From positions 372,001 to 436,000 of the forward strand of contig JADJOT010000009.1 of the NCBI GenBank assembly GCA_016713625.1: DNA of 64,000 bases. The letters are read 5' to 3'. Each line of letters starts with the position of its first letter. Position 1 is the first letter of the stretch. This DNA comes from Candidatus Accumulibacter affinis (GTDB lineage Bacteria > Pseudomonadota > Gammaproteobacteria > Burkholderiales > Rhodocyclaceae). Positions 61,489-64,000 of the stretch are shown piece after piece. The notes beneath the pieces are model-generated. The model worked only from the letters and a program-made list of their open reading frames with translations. It searched no databases and was not told the origin of the DNA. Position numbers and translations under genes: made by a program.

Positions 61489-61703
61489 AGATTCCAGTCC
61501 TCCATGAGTTCCTGACGATGTTCGATGGCCCATTCGATCGTCAGGTTCAGCGCGCGCTTGGGCAGGTGGCCGACGATGACATCGAGTGTTCGGATGTCGA
61601 CCTGCGCTTCGTACTCGCCGTAGAGCGCGTGAAAGTGCGGCGGGGCATGTTCCCGCCAGAACATCTGGATGACGATCCCGAAGAACTGGCTGATGGTGGG
61701 CAT
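61443..61703 (-). CDS. DUF4160 protein (pair 2)
   Basis: The product is 86 residues from ATG 61703 (MPTISQFFGIVIQMFWREHAPPHFHALYGEYEAQVDIRTLDVIVGHLPKRALNLTIEWAIEHRQELMEDWNLC). The H-APPHFHA-Y-E motif is diagnostic of DUF4160. Intact; the frame extends to 61736. Forms an operon with the DUF2442 gene. A toxin-antitoxin-like role has been suspected for such pairs but is not proven. Confidence 0.85.
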   Translation of the reverse strand: MPTISQFFGIVIQMFWREHAPPHFHALYGEYEAQVDIRTLDVIVGHLPKRALNLTIEWAIEHRQELMEDWNLCQARQQPKKIQPLE

Positions 61704-61808
61704 GGCTTGCCTTGCCTGCTTGAGCGCGGTGTCCAATTATGCCAGTTATTTTGACGCGAACTCTACGAGCCGGAAGAAGAAAACCCGACATATAAACGGG
61801 GTCAGACA

Positions 61809-61935
61809 TATAAACGGGGTCAGGTCTTTTGTGTTTCCCCATCGCCGTTTAGAATCGGCAACATGGCCAGGCCACTTCGTCTCGAATTTTCTGGCGCCCT
61901 CTACCACGTGACCGCGGGCAAAAGAAAAGACCTGA
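61809..61935 (+). mobile_element. REP-flanked RAYT 5' fragment
   Basis: The sequence GGGGTCAGGTCTTTT stands near 61814 and its inverse AAAAGACCTGA at 61925-61935. Between them lies the start of a REP-associated tyrosine transposase (ATG 61863, MARPLRLEFSGALYHVTAG), after which the frame runs into the inverse repeat and stops. TATAAACGGGGTCAG occurs twice just upstream. This looks like a small non-autonomous element made from a RAYT gene. Confidence 0.7.
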
Positions 61936-61937
61936 TA

Positions 61938-63650
61938 ATCATCTAGCCGGCTCCCCACCCGCGGCGTTACAGTCAGTGTGGGAATTCACAGACTGACAAC
62001 CGCAGAAGAGGAGCCGAAATGAAACTGTATGCTGCAATTGACCTTCATTCCAACAATAGCGTGTTGGTGATTCTGGACGAGGCAGATCGAATGGTACTGC
62101 AGAGGCGCGTGCCGAACAATCTGGAGCGCATTCGCGAGGCGCTTTGTCCCTATGGCGAGCAGATCGAAGGCATTGCCGTCGAATCGACGTACAACTGGTA
62201 TTGGCTGGTTGATGGACTAATGGACACGGGCTATCGGGTGCACCTGGTGAACACGGCGGCGGTCAAGCAGTACGAGGGCCTGAAGTACAAGGAAGACGTG
62301 GACGATGCCCGCTGGCTGGCGCACTTGTTGCGTTTGGGCATCCTGCCGGTAGGGTACATCTGTCCGAAGGAAGCGCGTGGTGTGCGAGATCTGATGCGCA
62401 AGCGCAACCAGTTGGTAGGGCAGAGATCACGGCAGATTTTGAGTATCGAGAACGTGCTGAGCCGCGACACGGGAGGGCGCGCGAGCGCCAACGAGATCAA
62501 GCGCTGGCAGGAAAAGGAGGTCGATCAACTGGCCCTGACAGAAAGTAGCCGCTTGGCCGTGAAAAGCAACCTGGCGGTGATGCACTGTCTGAATGAACAG
62601 ATCGAACGGCTGGAAGCGGAGATCCTGAAAAAGGCGAAGCTACGCCCGGACTACCAGGGGCTGCTGACGGTGAGCGGCGTGGGTAAAGTGCTCGCACTGA
62701 CCATTGCGGCTCGAGACCGGTGAGGTGAGCCGCTTTGCCACGGTGGGGGATTTTTCCTCGTATTGCCGCTGTGTCGGCAGTGAGCATCTGTCGAACGGCA
62801 AGAGGAAAGGGAGCGGCAACGTCAAGAGCGGCAACAAATATCTGGCGTGGGCTTTTGTCGAGGCAGCGAATTTTGCGGTGCGTTACGAGCCGGTGGTCAA
62901 GCGCTTCTACCAACGCAAGTGCGCCAGGACGATGCCCGTGGTAGCGATCAAGGCAGTGGCACACAAGCTGGCCCGAGCCTGTTACCACGTGATGCGCGAT
63001 CGGGTGCCGTTTGACGTGCAGCGTGCGTTTGCCTGAAAGAATGGAGCGGGGGCGGTGAGCCAGACACGGGGTTGGCTAATAACCATCAGACCTGATTGGG
63101 CCACCGTCCTCCTCTCCGCCAGACCGGAGGCCGGCAGGGTCGGTAAGGTGACAAAGCCGAAATGCGCGGCTTTGCCACCTTGCACCAGCCTAAATCACCG
63201 TCGGGCGTCAAGGGTGCGCTACGCCGGGCTGCAAAAAACGCAGCCCGCCCTTGACGCAGGAGAAGTTATCGCGAGAACCAAGGTTTTGAAAAGGCAAAAG
63301 GCTTGACCAGTTCGCCTCTGCCGCGAGCCAACAGGGGTTGGTGCCCGCCGCAATCGTGACGGGCAACCATAGATTTGTCATCGGCGAACACGCCGAACGA
63401 CTTGGACACGTGCAGGGCACCGACGGTTTTCTGGGGCCGCAACCGCGGCCAGGGGCGCAGCCCGGGTGGCCACACCCGGACTACCACCTTGATCCTGATG
63501 GGTGACTGGTGCGGACTGGTTCCGACACCGCAAGAACGAAAACCAGGGCGCGAGCGCCGGGCTGACGCCAGGAGGGGAGTAGCTCACGAATGTATCGCCG
63601 CTGCATCGCGAGAGATTTTTTTAACCTATTGACAGGGGCCGGCTAATGGG
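61938..63650 (+). mobile_element. IS110/IS1111-type element with long 3' non-coding part
   Basis: A short inverted repeat near the ends (AGCCGGCTCCCC at 61945; AGCCGGCCCCTG on the other strand near 63644) and a DEDD transposase at 62019-63036 define it. About 600 bp of structured non-coding DNA follow the transposase, where IS1111-type elements keep their guide RNA. The element sits between two copies of a 57-bp RAYT/REP sequence (61879-61935 and 63665-63721). Confidence 0.65.
62019..63036 (+). pseudogene. IS110-family transposase with a frameshift
   Basis: From ATG 62019: MKLYAAIDLHSNNSVLVILDEADRM (first Asp), GIAVESTYNWYWLVDGL (Glu), LKYKEDVDDARWLAHLLR (Asp pair). The C-terminal domain begins at LRPDYQGLLTVSGVGKVLALTI, and the frame ends in TGA at 62723. 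The rest is in another frame: RLETGEVSRFATVGDFSSYCRCVGSEHLSNGKRKGSGNVKSGNKYLAWAFVEAANFAVRYEPVVKRFYQRK to 63036. One frame change near 62706 separates them. Confidence 0.85.
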
Positions 63651-63953
63651 TGACCCCGTTTATAGTCTCGAATTTTCTGGCGCCCTCTACCACGTGACCG
63701 CGGGCAAAAGAAAAGACCTGACCCCGTGTTGCCTGCTCGTGTTGCCGTGTGACCCCGTGTTGCCATCCTTGCGATGATCAACCCACATCTCATTTCCTCC
63801 GCAATTTCTTTCGCTCAGGCTCATTCCTCGGTGGAAATACGCCCCTCGTTCAGGCTCACACCACGTTGGACAAGGCTCAAGGTTGACAGTCCTTGATGGG
63901 GGCTAATACACTCCACGTGCAGGCGCTGGCTTGCCTATCCATGGGGTACATCG
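63037..63953. other. Non-coding region: IS110 3' end and REP-type repeats
   Basis: No gene is seen in these 917 bp. 63037-63640 belongs to the IS110-type element and has several GC-rich hairpins, for example GGGCTGC with GCAGCCC near 63222-63243. From 63650 follow GTGACCCCGTTTATAG, the second 57-bp RAYT/REP copy (63665-63721) and two copies of TGACCCCGTGTTGCC. Confidence 0.5.
63665..63721 (+). repeat. 57-bp RAYT/REP repeat, second copy
   Basis: It is identical over 57 bp to 61879-61935 and continues with the full inverse REP core (AAAAGACCTGACCCC), but lacks the RAYT start codon region. Confidence 0.8.
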
Positions 63954-64000
63954 ATGACGACAGGGCACTGGTCCGAGGGCTATGCCACCGGGGCGACTTA
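63954..64000 (+). CDS. Possible start of a SAM-dependent methyltransferase gene
   Basis: The last 47 bases read MTTGHWSEGYATGAT from ATG 63954. The phrase WSEGY resembles the start of class I methyltransferases with a regulatory domain (WTEGYVxDxxYTHGYY). Too short to be sure. Confidence 0.4.
   Translation, partial: MTTGHWSEGYATGAT

Noticed and set aside
1..64000. CRISPR array or tRNA genes
   Set aside because: I found no regularly spaced repeats with unique spacers and no cloverleaf-like sequences; the short repeats seen belong to IS, REP or dyad sites.

Overview
The window looks like a chromosomal piece of a nitrogen-fixing betaproteobacterium, probably Rhodocyclales and close to Candidatus Accumulibacter. 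This rests on gene content and remembered protein resemblance, not on a search. The core genes are GC-rich. The right end holds AT-richer, mobile-element-rich DNA. No rRNA, tRNA or CRISPR array was seen.

Layout. 1-10.9 kb: a cut cyclic beta-1,2-glucan synthase, small exported or stress proteins (BON lipoprotein, CsbD, coiled-coil protein), an Anbu peptidase / N-formylglutamate amidohydrolase / transglutaminase operon, a double-domain KaiC-like ATPase and a Crp/Fnr regulator. 11-14.5 kb: a diguanylate cyclase gene split by a decayed insertion sequence with a perfect 15-bp target duplication. 14.8-19.4 kb: a SUMF1 protein followed by a nested mobile block, an IS3 element holding a group II intron that itself holds an IS110-type element. 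19.7-30.4 kb: small envelope/stress proteins, a bacterioferritin-like protein, a frameshifted SbmA-like ABC transporter, an Mla-type lipid transport operon, Cys-pair repeat proteins and an RpoH-like sigma factor. 30.4-34.6 kb: a decaying RbbA-type efflux operon with several clean internal deletions. 34.7-36.1 kb: SOUL and PRC-barrel proteins.

36.2-51 kb is the nitrogen-fixation region. A SIR2-domain gene runs rightward. An opposing operon carries nifB, an 8Fe ferredoxin, a flavodiiron protein, two 2Fe-2S ferredoxins (one FeSII/Shethna-like) and draG. nifLA is divergent from rnfABCDGEH. I find sigma-54 -24/-12 elements before nifB, nifL, rnfA and the SIR2 gene, and perfect TGT-N10-ACA NifA sites before nifB, between nifL and rnfA, and before the SIR2 gene. 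The region therefore combines FeMo-co precursor synthesis, electron supply (Rnf and ferredoxins), oxygen protection (flavodiiron, FeSII) and reversal of nitrogenase ADP-ribosylation (DraG).

51-64 kb is a degraded accessory zone: a RelE/HigA pair, two DUF4160-DUF2442 pairs, a broken VapC with its antitoxin, a PEP-CTERM protein, two ISAzo13-type elements, an IS5/IS1182-type element with target duplication, REP/RAYT fragments and an IS110/IS1111-type element.

The most unusual signal is a directional 16-bp imperfect dyad, followed by GA in every case, found 106-166 bp upstream of nine small stress or envelope genes, including the one that leads into the RpoH-like sigma factor gene. It looks like an operator or activator site of an undescribed regulon.
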